A program made the position numbers and the translations under genes. A stretch of 64,000 nt of DNA from Rossellomorea vietnamensis (GTDB lineage Bacteria; Bacillota; Bacilli; Bacillales; Bacillaceae_B), in the NCBI RefSeq assembly GCF_008180615.1, contig NZ_VTEH01000008.1, positions 86,443 to 150,442 on the forward strand, written 5' to 3'. Positions 43,854-52,587 of this stretch are shown here, one piece after another. Under the pieces are notes generated by a model. It was given only the letters and a program-made list of their open reading frames with translations. It was not told the DNA's origin and ran no database searches. The first letter of the stretch is position 1. Every line of letters begins with the position of its first letter.

Positions 43854-44827
43854 TCTATATCGGTCGCCTTTATCATTCTAATATCCGTTAAATAACCTTC
43901 CAAATCCAGCGGAAGAGTCTCGTTTTTTAGCCATTGAGCCATGAGTTTAACACTTCTCTCACCCATCTCTTTTGGTGATTGTTCAACCACCCCATCAAGC
44001 TTACCCTGCTGCAAGGAAGATAATGATGCACTGCTATCATCAAAAGAATAGATATAAAATGGTTCTACCTTTGACCGTTTCTCAATCTCTTGAATGATGT
44101 CTCCTGCAAAATTAGAATTTACTGCGACGAAAGCGTCCACATTCGGGTAGTGGTTCAATAAGTCCTTTGTCAAAGCGCCCCCCTGCTCTCTACTGTCTTC
44201 AGTTTCAGCAGAAATGACTTTGATTTGCGTGTACCTTCCAAGGGTTTTATGTATCCCTTTTAACCTTTCTTCCTGATAATACTCCTGTTTGCTGTCGAGC
44301 ATAAGGATCACTTCCCCGGAAGTACCCATATCATTGACGAGCTGCCTTGCGATTAATTCTCCAGCAAGATGCTGATTTGAACCCACATACGTTTTTCGAA
44401 GGCTCTCCGATGCGGGAACATCATTTGCTACTGTGATGATAGGGATACCAAAGGATGCCGCCTTAACTTTAGCTAACTCCTTAAATCCTTCAGTATCCAG
44501 GCCCTGCACTATAATCCCATCCACTTTTGAATAGATTGCTAATTCTATTTGCTTTAAGAAATTCTCTTGATCATTCCCATAGCTCCCCCAAATCTCAAGA
44601 GTAACTTCCTCTTTAACAGATTGATTCACTGCACCGAAACTGACCTGATCCCAAAAAGGCGTATCAAGCTCCTGAGTTATTAATACAAGACGTTTATTTG
44701 GAGATTCTTGTACCTTCTTATTCGGGATTTTCAAGCTCGCATTATATACATCAAGTGCTGAATCAATGGTAAAATATAAAAGCACAGCAGAAATGATAAC
44801 ACTTACCAAAGTGGCGATTTTCTTCAT
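43850..44827 (-). CDS. Sugar-sensing binding protein, XylFII-like
   Basis: A 325-residue binding protein of the ribose/xylose type with an N-terminal hydrophobic segment (about 7-24) but no lipobox Cys, so it appears to be a membrane-anchored sensor rather than a transporter component. Features are LVLITQELDTPFWDQVSFGA and ITVANDVPAS. ATG 44827 has AAGGAG nine bases upstream; an upstream ATG would add 19 residues without a good site. In Clostridium beijerinckii, XylFII pairs with LytS to sense xylose; the gene order here is identical. The ligand here is unproven. Confidence 0.82.
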   Translation of the reverse strand: MKKIATLVSVIISAVLLYFTIDSALDVYNASLKIPNKKVQESPNKRLVLITQELDTPFWDQVSFGAVNQSVKEEVTLEIWGSYGNDQENFLKQIELAIYSKVDGIIVQGLDTEGFKELAKVKAASFGIPIITVANDVPASESLRKTYVGSNQHLAGELIARQLVNDMGTSGEVILMLDSKQEYYQEERLKGIHKTLGRYTQIKVISAETEDSREQGGALTKDLLNHYPNVDAFVAVNSNFAGDIIQEIEKRSKVEPFYIYSFDDSSASLSSLQQGKLDGVVEQSPKEMGERSVKLMAQWLKNETLPLDLEGYLTDIRMIKATDIE

Positions 44828-44962
44828 CAGAATACGCTCCTTAGAATTAATGAGGGTATCTCGGTAATAGTATTTATTTACCATTATAGCAGGAATATCC
44901 GAGTTGACGTAAGAATTTTCTGAAAACTAACGATGTAGTATATTTCCTATTAGACGCTAACT
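44828..44962. other. Promoter region of the sensor operon
   Basis: No gene. AT-rich leader of the minus-strand xylFII-lytS-yesN-xylF unit; no clear operator recognised. Confidence 0.4.
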
Positions 44963-45112
44963 CGCTTTCCAATGTTTCTACCTTTCAGTTCGGCTTCGGT
45001 ATTTCTGGCATTCGGCGAAATTGCGACACTGCAGGCAGCTTCAATTGTATCGGTATTTCCCTTCATGATCATCCTAATAATTTTGATACTTTCTCTTAGT
45101 CAAGATTTGTGA
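44963..45112 (+). pseudogene. C-terminal remnant of a BCCT transporter
   Basis: The plus-strand frame reads VFLAFGEIATLQAASIVSVF and PFMIILIILILSLSQDL before TGA at 45110-45112. This matches the last helix of betaine/choline/carnitine transporters (compare GGLQALQNTMIIAALPFSII in the intact neighbour). No upstream body or start survives. It faces the intact opuD-like gene. Confidence 0.6.
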
Positions 45113-45141
45113 GAAGATTGGAAAGAGTAAAAAAACATACT

Positions 45142-45174
45142 AAAAAGGACTGATTTTCACCTCAGTCCTTTTTG
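45142..45174. terminator. Terminator behind the BCCT remnant
   Basis: AAAAAGGACTGA / TCAGTCCTTTTT; it probably belonged to the lost transporter gene. Confidence 0.75.
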
Positions 45175-45177
45175 GAA

Positions 45178-45246
45178 GGCTCTTTTCAAAATGATTGTTG
45201 CTTTTGAGTGCGATATTCTCCCTCCCCCTTTTTTCGGAAAACAGCC
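45178..45246 (+). mobile_element. MITE-like element, copy C (69 bp, internally deleted)
   Basis: It starts GGCTCTTTTC and ends GAAAACAGCC, with terminal inverted repeats differing at one of ten bases. Flanks TTTTGGAA and TTTTGTTA match at 6 of 8 bases. Almost all internal sequence is missing. Confidence 0.6.
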
Positions 45247-45288
45247 TTTTGTTATGAGGGAGTGAAACAGCAACACAGCTACTCTTGA

Positions 45289-45324
45289 AAAAGACCTTGT
45301 ATCCTTTATGAATACAAGGCCTTT
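45289..45324 (-). terminator. Terminator of the opuD-like gene
   Basis: CCTTGTAT / ATACAAGG with TTTTTC on the minus strand. Confidence 0.8.
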
Positions 45325-45327
45325 CTA

Positions 45328-46866
45328 TTATGGTGTTTTAATAGGTTTTTTTATTTTCTTCTCAGGTATTCTTATCTGCCCAATCCCCAGTTCCTTTGCT
45401 TCTTTTTGCAATGCTTTCAGCAAACTGATGACAATTAGCCCTAAGATGATGGAAAATGGCAGAGCTGCTATGATCATTGTATTTTGCAGCGCCTGCAAGC
45501 CTCCTGTATAAAGCAGTACTAGAGCAGTTCCAGAAAGATAAATTCCCCATACAATCTTAATAGGATTGCTTGGGTTTTGTGAACCGTTTGTTGTCATCAT
45601 TCCTAACACAAATGTCCCTGAATCGGCTGATGTAACAAAGAACGTCACGATAATCACGATGGCTAGAATCGATGAAACCATAGAGATTGGATAACTTTCT
45701 AACAATCCGAAGAGAGATTCCTGAGGCAATAATTCAGAGATTGACAGTAAGCCGGTCACCTCGGTGGTAATAGCTGCCCCTCCGAACGTAGTAAACCAGA
45801 TGAAACAGATAAGTGATGGAGCGAGCAGAACGTACACAATGAACTCCCGGATTGTTCTTCCTTTGGATACCCTTGCAATAAAAACGCCTACAAATGGAGA
45901 CCAGGCAATCCACCAGGCCCAATAGAAGATTGTCCATCCATTGATCCATCCCCTGGCATCTTCGTTAAGAGGAGCCATACGAAAGCTCATGTTAAGGAAG
46001 TTTTGAAAGTAAGTTCCCAGGGTGTCAATGAATAAATTGAGAATAAACAGCGTCGGTCCGAAAATGAAGACGAAAAGGAAAAGGATACCCGTAAGCCCCA
46101 TATTCAAGTTGCTCAAAATTTTAATTCCTTTACCTAATCCAGTGGAAGCAGATACGATGAACAGCACTGTTACAATAGAAATAATGATTGTTTGAACCAC
46201 AATGTTGTTTGGCACTCCAAACAAGTATGAAAGTCCCCCATTGATTTGTGATGCTCCAAAACCCAATGTTGTCGCAACACCTAATATAGTGGCAATAACC
46301 GCGATGACATCAATGACAGTCCCTGCAGTTCCGTCTGCATATTTGCCTATCAGCGGGCGCAGTGTCTTGCTTATCAAGCTGCGTTCCCCTTTTCTAAAGG
46401 TAAAGTACGCAAGAGCTAAGGCGATGGAACCATAAATGGCCCAGGCGTGGATTCCATAGTGAAAGAATGTAAATCTCATTGCATCCTTTATACCTTGGTT
46501 CGTGCCTTCTTCCCCTGTGGGTGAACTAATGGCAAAGTGGCTGATCGGCTCGAAAGTACCATAAAAGAGCAACCCTACTCCCAGACCTGCGCTAAATAGC
46601 ATGGCAACCCATGTTGGTTTTGAAAACTCTGGTATATCATCCTGTTTTCCAAGCTTTATCCTGCCAACAGGACTCATTAATAAATACACACATACTCCAA
46701 CAAACACTGTAACGATCGCAAGGTAGTACCAGCCAAAACTGTCCAGAATAAAACCTTGCGCGCTGCTGGTGACGCTCTCTAAAGATTCAGGCATCATTAC
46801 CCCAATCACAACAAGACCTGTCATGATGGCTAATGATATATAAAATACATTTGTAGCACTCTTCAT
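45328..46866 (-). CDS. opuD: BCCT-family compatible-solute transporter, OpuD-like
   Basis: A 512-residue protein with 12 predicted membrane helices, the same length as B. subtilis OpuD. The BCCT signature and Trp-rich substrate segment read FYWAWWIAWSPFVGVFIARV, and MLFSAGLGVGLLFYG contains the Gly-rich helix. Such proteins import glycine betaine with Na+ for osmoprotection. It is monocistronic with its own terminator, and a BCCT remnant lies just beyond. The exact substrate (betaine, choline or carnitine) cannot be told from sequence. Confidence 0.85.
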   Translation of the reverse strand: MKSATNVFYISLAIMTGLVVIGVMMPESLESVTSSAQGFILDSFGWYYLAIVTVFVGVCVYLLMSPVGRIKLGKQDDIPEFSKPTWVAMLFSAGLGVGLLFYGTFEPISHFAISSPTGEEGTNQGIKDAMRFTFFHYGIHAWAIYGSIALALAYFTFRKGERSLISKTLRPLIGKYADGTAGTVIDVIAVIATILGVATTLGFGASQINGGLSYLFGVPNNIVVQTIIISIVTVLFIVSASTGLGKGIKILSNLNMGLTGILFLFVFIFGPTLFILNLFIDTLGTYFQNFLNMSFRMAPLNEDARGWINGWTIFYWAWWIAWSPFVGVFIARVSKGRTIREFIVYVLLAPSLICFIWFTTFGGAAITTEVTGLLSISELLPQESLFGLLESYPISMVSSILAIVIIVTFFVTSADSGTFVLGMMTTNGSQNPSNPIKIVWGIYLSGTALVLLYTGGLQALQNTMIIAALPFSIILGLIVISLLKALQKEAKELGIGQIRIPEKKIKKPIKTP

Positions 46867-47331
46867 ATGTAATAATTAACTCCTAACTTTGTTGCTTTTT
46901 TTTGGTGATAAGTAATAGGGCTGACTTTGAATGGGTTAAGTGGGGATTCAATAACTATTGTAAGATAGTGGGCAGTACCTTCTGAATCAACTTCAGAAAT
47001 GCTTCTCAACCTAGGGCCTTCTAATTATATCCTTTTTCGCACTATTGATTCAAATGTCAAATATAAGCGTTATCAGTCATTTAAAGCTTTTAGAATATAG
47101 TAAAGAGAAAAAACGCTAACCATAGGTACATATACTCTGTCATGGTTCAATTTGCTCTGCTAGAGTGACAACCTCACTTTCTAAGCAGTACATATGACCT
47201 CGCTGTGTTTTTGCAGGAGTCATAGTGAATTTAATTATAAGTCTTTTATCCAGTATTTAATAAAACCTGTTTTCCTACAGTAAATGAGAAGAGCCGACTT
47301 TCATAGAGTAGTCATATTTCCATTTCACAAT
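46867..47331. other. Intergenic stretch upstream of opuD
   Basis: About 465 bases without a gene in any frame that I can support. It should contain the minus-strand opuD promoter; near 47061 there is an imperfect cre-like ATAAGCGTTATCA. Confidence 0.4.
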
Positions 47332-47364
47332 AAAAGCACTCATCCAAATTGATGAGTGCTTTTA
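47332..47364 (-). terminator. Terminator of dus
   Basis: AAAAGCACTCAT / ATGAGTGCTTTT palindrome. Confidence 0.85.
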
Positions 47365-47380
47365 CCTAATTCTGCTAAAA

Positions 47381-48355
47381 TCAATTATCCGCGGCTTTTT
47401 CTTCAAAGCCATCAAGCAATGCTCGTACTTCATCAGTCGTCTCAGTGTCCATCAACTGATTTCTTAGTTCACTTGCCCCTCTGAATTCGCGGACATAGAT
47501 CTTGAAGAACCTGCGAAGCGGCTTGAAGGAACGCGGTTCAGATTCAGTTGAATATTTATCAAAAAGATCTAAGTGAAGCCTTAAGAGATCGAGCAGTTCC
47601 TTGCTGTCGTGCTCTTTCTTTTCTTTTTCAAAAGCAAATGGATTGTTGAAAATTCCACGGCCGATCATCACTCCATCGACACCGTATTTTTCCACAAGCT
47701 CCAAGCCTTTTTGGCGGTCAGGTATATCTCCATTGATGGTCAAAAGAGTATCGGGTGCTACTTCATCCCGAAGTTTTTTGATTTCCGGAATCAGCTCCCA
47801 ATGCGCATCGACTTTACTCATTTCCTTTTTAGTACGGAGATGAATAGAAAGGTTTACGATATCTTGTTCCAATAGGTGCTTAAGCCATTCACGCCATTCA
47901 TCTACTTCTGTATAGCCAAGCCTGGTCTTCACGCTTACTGGCAGTCCGCCTGCTTTTGCGGCTTGAATCAGTTCTGCTGCAACCTCTGGACGGCGGATTA
48001 GACCCGAGCCCTTTCCATTCCCGGCTACATTTGCTACAGGACAACCCATATTGATATCTATCCCGCGGAAACCCTCTTTGGCCATGCCAATACTCATCTC
48101 GCGGAAAAATTCAGGTTTATCTCCCCATATATGCGCCACAATCGGTTGTTCATCTTCTGTATAAGTCAAACGCCCCCGTACACTTTGGCGGCCATTGGGA
48201 TGGCAATAACTTTCCGAATTTGTAAACTCTGTGAAAAACACGTCAGGTCTGGCGGCTTCACTTACTACATGGCGGAAAACAACATCCGTCACATCTTCCA
48301 TAGGTGCCAGTATGAAAAAAGGCCGTGGTAATTCACGCCAAAAATTATCTTTCAT
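47381..48355 (-). CDS. dus: tRNA-dihydrouridine synthase
   Basis: A 324-residue FMN enzyme with a TIM barrel that reduces uridines in tRNA. Diagnostic sequences are [36 protein letters not shown] with the catalytic Cys, and [12 protein letters not shown] for FMN phosphate. The C-terminal 90 residues are the helical tRNA-binding domain. It resembles B. subtilis YfjN (Dus2) in size. It is the only gene of its unit. Confidence 0.92.
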   Translation of the reverse strand: MKDNFWRELPRPFFILAPMEDVTDVVFRHVVSEAARPDVFFTEFTNSESYCHPNGRQSVRGRLTYTEDEQPIVAHIWGDKPEFFREMSIGMAKEGFRGIDINMGCPVANVAGNGKGSGLIRRPEVAAELIQAAKAGGLPVSVKTRLGYTEVDEWREWLKHLLEQDIVNLSIHLRTKKEMSKVDAHWELIPEIKKLRDEVAPDTLLTINGDIPDRQKGLELVEKYGVDGVMIGRGIFNNPFAFEKEKKEHDSKELLDLLRLHLDLFDKYSTESEPRSFKPLRRFFKIYVREFRGASELRNQLMDTETTDEVRALLDGFEEKAADN

Positions 48356-48657
48356 AGCATTTCAATCCTCTCATAATCTATACATCAGGACCAACTATGT
48401 TGTGTCCACAATAATAAAAAGCAAAGATATGTCTGTCTCTTCGCTTCTTTAACACTTATACCATGATTTAACCCTTTTTATCAAACTAAATTAATTTTCT
48501 ACTATAATTAATTATACTAACAGGTTGAAACACAATGAAGCTACCGACAATTTTTGTAAAGTGACATTCGTTTTTCCTGAAAATGAAATCATCGCCACCA
48601 TCACTCACTCATATAATCTGTATTATAAGTCTTAATGAATGAGGAAGTGAGTAATTA
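48356..48657. other. Intergenic stretch between divergent dus and usp
   Basis: Promoter region for both genes; no further structure that I can name. Confidence 0.4.
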
Positions 48658-49083
48658 ATGAAGTTACTTGTGCCGATAGACGGGTCTGATCATTCTAAAA
48701 AAGCCTTAAATTTTGCACTTACTATTTCTAAAGACCAAAATGCTGAAATTGTGCTGTTAAATGTACAACCTGCTTTTAATACACCTAATGTTAAGCGCTT
48801 TTTAAGTACACAGCAAGTACAGGAATATCAAGAGGAATTAAGTACGGAGGCATTCCAGAAAACCTTATTCAATCTGAATAACCTGGGGGGTGTTCATATA
48901 ACAAAAAGGGTGAGAATCGGTGATCCCAGCAACGAAATCTGCAAAGAAGCTCAAGAAATTAAAGCATCTGTGATAATTATGGGCAATCGCGGTCTCGGCT
49001 CCTTCAAAAGCGCTTTAATAGGAAGCGTAAGCTACAGTGTCATTCACAATGCTACGTGTCCCGTCACCATAGTTCCTTCCTAA
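48658..49083 (+). CDS. Universal stress protein (UspA family)
   Basis: A 141-residue single Usp domain. It opens KLLVPIDGSDHSKKAL and has the ATP-binding motif MGNRGLGSFKSALIGSVSYSV (G-2x-G-9x-G-S/T), so it is of the nucleotide-binding subgroup. The role in stress survival is general. Ribosome site GAGGAAGTGAG before ATG. Confidence 0.92.
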   Translation: MKLLVPIDGSDHSKKALNFALTISKDQNAEIVLLNVQPAFNTPNVKRFLSTQQVQEYQEELSTEAFQKTLFNLNNLGGVHITKRVRIGDPSNEICKEAQEIKASVIIMGNRGLGSFKSALIGSVSYSVIHNATCPVTIVPS

Positions 49084-49207
49084 ACTATAGTAAAGACCTG
49101 CTTTTCCCTTGTATTTTAAAAAAGAGACAACAGGTTTTGGTATCCTTTTCTTCTAATAATTATAATAGACCCGAAACCTTCCAGCTATAACGAAGAATCC
49201 ACTAAAA

Positions 49208-49236
49208 AACTGAAGAGGCAAGTTCCTCTTCAGTCA
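49208..49236 (-). terminator. Terminator of the Staygreen gene
   Basis: ACTGAAGAGG / CCTCTTCAGT with TTTTTT on the minus strand. Confidence 0.85.
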
Positions 49237-49244
49237 GTTCACTT

Positions 49245-49703
49245 TTATTTCAGCATATAGCGTCTTGGCGTCCCGAAATATTGTATTCCTTGAAAATCAG
49301 GATGTACAGATTCAAAGGCAATATAAATAGGGGCATCCAGGAGCCACGGAAAATAAGAGAAAAATCCTTGATCACCATTCACGATTGCAGCCAAAGCGAG
49401 AGGCATTTCTTTTTGAAAAATCATATACCGAACTTTAGAGAGATTCTTATCAAATTCTCCTCTGCTTATATAGACTTTCCCTGAAAGGGTATACTGCCCC
49501 ATTACTCTCACCCATTCAGCAAGTACCTCATCCCTCATGCTTGCATCCAGCTTATCCAAGTCATAATGGCAGCCTATACTCAGAAACAGCTGACCCGTAT
49601 TGTCCGAGTGTGTCAAAGTATATTTTCTAGCATCAAGAGGGCTGAAAACCGAAGCCGGCGGAAGATACGTCACAGATAGCTTTTCTGGATTGAACTCACT
49701 CAT
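49245..49703 (-). CDS. Staygreen-family protein (Mg-dechelatase homologue)
   Basis: A 152-residue protein matching the Staygreen family: MSEFNPEKLSVTYLPPAS, DARKYTLTHSDNTGQLFLSIG, VYISRGEFDKNLSKVRYMIF and LDAPIYIAFES. Plant SGR removes Mg from chlorophyll a; some bacterial homologues have shown the same dechelatase activity in vitro. This organism is not photosynthetic as far as the window shows, so the natural substrate is unknown. ATG 49703 is chosen because GAGGTGG is 7-8 bases upstream; a longer form adding six residues starts at 49721. Confidence 0.85.
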   Translation of the reverse strand: MSEFNPEKLSVTYLPPASVFSPLDARKYTLTHSDNTGQLFLSIGCHYDLDKLDASMRDEVLAEWVRVMGQYTLSGKVYISRGEFDKNLSKVRYMIFQKEMPLALAAIVNGDQGFFSYFPWLLDAPIYIAFESVHPDFQGIQYFGTPRRYMLK

Positions 49704-49783
49704 CGTAAGCCACCTCACCATTCAAGATGTGTGTTTGCTTACAATAAAGTATGATAAAAGCCTACAAAAGGTTCTTTTGCTCT

Positions 49784-50539
49784 CTATAACTCTTCCCATT
49801 TAATATCAATCAAGTTCCATTGATCGTTTTGGTAGTACCAATAGGAATAAACGTTTCCAACAGCATCCGCTTGATAAGCACCGCTGATCCGCTGCACTCC
49901 CCTCAATCCTTCCCCTTCCTTGCCTTTTATTTTGACAGGTTCAAACATCGCATAAGGTATGACCATCATTTCGGTGGGTTCATTCAATTTTCCGTCCTGG
50001 AAAATTCCAAGCCTATCATAATCTTCTTTTCGATCGCTCAGATCTACGGTGAATGATTCATTCGTATCTGAAAAAGTAATGACACCTTTATAATCATTTT
50101 CGAAATGGGCGTCTATAGACAGCGCTGGCGGCATGCCTATATCAACCTTTTGATCATTAGCCAGTGTATAAAGACTATAGTTATAGAGCCCGCCGCTTCC
50201 TCCCGTAGCAGAAGATTGCAGTAGATCCTTTACTCCATCATGATTCAAATCAGGAAATACAACTTGCGGTTCATAGCCCCCTTCATAATCAATTCTGAAG
50301 TTCTTTCCGTCAGCCGCTTGAATTTCCGCCCAGATTTCTTTATAAAAAAGGGCTCCGGGTTCATAAGGTTTGCCCCACAGCGTGATTTCATCTTTTGCCT
50401 TATCTCCCGTAATGTCCTTTTCATAGGTAGTGATCACTAGAACATTCGGTTGATTCTGTTCTTCTGCAAAACTACCGGCAATGGCGTGCAGCGACATGAA
50501 AAAGAAAGCAGCAAACGCAAATAACAATTCCTTTCTCAT
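49784..50539 (-). CDS. Secreted hypothetical protein with Asp-rich calcium-type loop
   Basis: A 251-residue protein with a signal peptide (cleavage near SFAEE, residue 25). The middle part contains FPDLNHDGVKDLL, a D-x-N-x-D-G loop seen in VCBS/FG-GAP and dockerin-type calcium sites. The rest is beta-rich, with no catalytic motif. The family is similar to other Bacillus exported proteins reading out a quantity like ITLWGKPYEPG, but I cannot name it. ATG has GGAGAG upstream. Confidence 0.7.
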   Translation of the reverse strand: MRKELLFAFAAFFFMSLHAIAGSFAEEQNQPNVLVITTYEKDITGDKAKDEITLWGKPYEPGALFYKEIWAEIQAADGKNFRIDYEGGYEPQVVFPDLNHDGVKDLLQSSATGGSGGLYNYSLYTLANDQKVDIGMPPALSIDAHFENDYKGVITFSDTNESFTVDLSDRKEDYDRLGIFQDGKLNEPTEMMVIPYAMFEPVKIKGKEGEGLRGVQRISGAYQADAVGNVYSYWYYQNDQWNLIDIKWEEL

Positions 50540-50973
50540 CAGTATCTCTCCTTACGGTTTCGTTTTTCTTATCTTCTCCAATATAGGAATTTTTATGTAA
50601 GCGCCTGAAGCAGCCGCTACAGGCTAATATTTCGAAGTTCCTCATGGTCGAGTATTAATAAGGGTAAAAATTCTGTTTTTATTAGGAATAGCAACAAAAA
50701 CAGCCAAAATAGGCGGAAAAATCACCCTTATTTCTCTTAAAAGATGTGAAAAAAAATCAATTTGCTTAAGTGGATAAATTCCGCTTATATACCCTGAATC
50801 GAGTTCTTTTCCACAGCTTAACCGGAAATTTTCCGCTTATTTTCAATTTACCTGGTTTCTCTTTAAGGGAAGATCGGGTTCTTCACAGGTCATATCTCCA
50901 TATAGTGGGGAAAGCGGTCGGGAAACATCAAGATAAAAGATCTCTCCAAACCCCAGGGGTTTTCAAAACCATA
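50540..50973. other. Intergenic stretch with short TCCGCTTAT repeats
   Basis: No gene. TTCCGCTTAT occurs at about 50788 and 50831, and an inverse GGCGGAAAAAT at about 50713. These resemble the small imperfect palindromes common between Bacillus genes. Confidence 0.4.
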
Positions 50974-51006
50974 ACAAAAACGGATGACCACCTGCGGGTC
51001 ATCCGT
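50974..51006 (-). terminator. Terminator of the AGCS symporter gene
   Basis: AACGGATGACC / GGTCATCCGTT with TTTTG on the minus strand. Confidence 0.85.
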
Positions 51007-51011
51007 TGATA

Positions 51012-52463
51012 TTATCCTTGTCTTTTTTTCATTTCTTCTTCTGGCATTGTATCCCAGCATTCGATATTTTCAAGGCCGGGAATCGAGTCAGAATAAAATA
51101 CTGGATCTTTTCCTTCTTTCTTTTGAAGGCGATAATCCTTCAAGGCTGCTGCGGCTATTTTCGCAAGGAGTGTAATAGCTATCAAGTTAATGATGGCCAT
51201 TACCCCCATGGATAGATCCGCCAGCCCCCATACGACCTCAAGTTCCACCGTCGCACCAAATACAACCATACCAAGTACAGCAAGACGATAGAGAAATAGA
51301 GAGACAGGGCTGTATTTTATGAAGTCAATATTGGTTTCCCCGTAATAGTAGTTTCCGATAATCGAACTGAATGCAAACAAGAAAATCGCCGTGGCAACGA
51401 AAGCTCCTGCCCATTCTCCAACGTGATGAGTCAATGCTGCCTGTGTCAGACTGATTCCGTCAAGTCCGCCTGTATACTGATTGGATAAGATAATGATAAA
51501 AGCTGTAGATGTACAAATGATCAATGTATCTGTAAACACGCCTAGTGTCTGAATCAACCCCTGCTTTGCCGGATGGGTGACCGCTGCAGTTGCAGCAGCA
51601 TTCGGTGCACTACCCATACCCGCTTCATTAGAGAACAAGCCCCTCTTGATTCCCATCATCAGCGCAGCCCCTACCCCTCCGCTGACGACTTCTCTCAGGC
51701 CAAATGCACTTTCAAAGATAAGAACAAACATATCCGGGAGGACAGTTATGTTCCTGATTAAAATATATAAAGCCAGCAGTATATACAATATCGCCAATAC
51801 CGGGACCAGTATCTGAGTTACATGGGCGATACGCTTAATTCCACCAAAAATGACAACTGCTGTTAAACCTGCGAGAATCAATCCGATTGTCAGCCGGTTC
51901 AGACCATAGGACTCATTTACCGCTATTGAAATCGTATTCGATTGCACCGAATTGAACACCAGTCCGAAACTGAAAGTGATGACTATGGCAAAGATAATGC
52001 CCATCCATCTGGCATTCAGGCCTTTCTCCATATAGTAAGCTGGGCCGCCGCGGAATCCATCTTTATCCTTAACCTTATAAATCTGAGCAAGTGTACTTTC
52101 TACAAATGATGTTGCACCGCCTAATAAGGCAATGAGCCACATCCAGAATACGGCTCCTGGTCCTCCGCCGGCTATTGCAGTAGCCACTCCCGCAAGATTT
52201 CCGGTCCCTACACGGGAAGCAGTTGACACGGTAAAGGCCTGGAAGGAGGAGATACCTCTTTTTCCGTCTGCTGAAATCGTCGCTTTATCTGTAAGAAGCC
52301 TGAACATTTCACCGATATAGCGGAATTGGACCCACTTTAACCTGATTGAAAAGTAAATGCCAAGTGCTATCAGTGCGGCAATGAGGATATACGTCCAAAT
52401 AAACGTATTCAGCGCACCTGTTATAGTATTAAAGTAGTCCATAAAATTTTTATCTGTCTCCAT
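51012..52463 (-). CDS. alsT: Alanine/glycine:cation symporter (AGCS family, AlsT-like)
   Basis: A 483-residue protein with about 11 membrane segments. The family signature lies in GTGNLAGVATAIAGGGPGAVFW and GGPAYYMEKGL, with SNEAGMGSAPNAAATA later. It imports alanine or glycine with Na+ or H+. Located beyond parC as in B. subtilis, which supports the alsT symbol. The start has GGAGGAA upstream. Confidence 0.85.
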   Translation of the reverse strand: METDKNFMDYFNTITGALNTFIWTYILIAALIALGIYFSIRLKWVQFRYIGEMFRLLTDKATISADGKRGISSFQAFTVSTASRVGTGNLAGVATAIAGGGPGAVFWMWLIALLGGATSFVESTLAQIYKVKDKDGFRGGPAYYMEKGLNARWMGIIFAIVITFSFGLVFNSVQSNTISIAVNESYGLNRLTIGLILAGLTAVVIFGGIKRIAHVTQILVPVLAILYILLALYILIRNITVLPDMFVLIFESAFGLREVVSGGVGAALMMGIKRGLFSNEAGMGSAPNAAATAAVTHPAKQGLIQTLGVFTDTLIICTSTAFIIILSNQYTGGLDGISLTQAALTHHVGEWAGAFVATAIFLFAFSSIIGNYYYGETNIDFIKYSPVSLFLYRLAVLGMVVFGATVELEVVWGLADLSMGVMAIINLIAITLLAKIAAAALKDYRLQKKEGKDPVFYSDSIPGLENIECWDTMPEEEMKKRQG

Positions 52464-52545
52464 CGTGATTCCTCCTGCGAGTTACTTTGACGCAAAAACA
52501 TACCTTGGTAATACCCTAGTATCTTGATTGCAAAACCGAAAAAAA

Positions 52546-52578
52546 TAAGAAGCAGACACTCTATCTGTGTCTGCTTCC
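52546..52578 (-). terminator. Terminator of parEC
   Basis: GAAGCAGACAC / GTGTCTGCTTC, T-rich tail on the minus strand. Confidence 0.85.
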
Positions 52579-52587
52579 ATTATTCAT

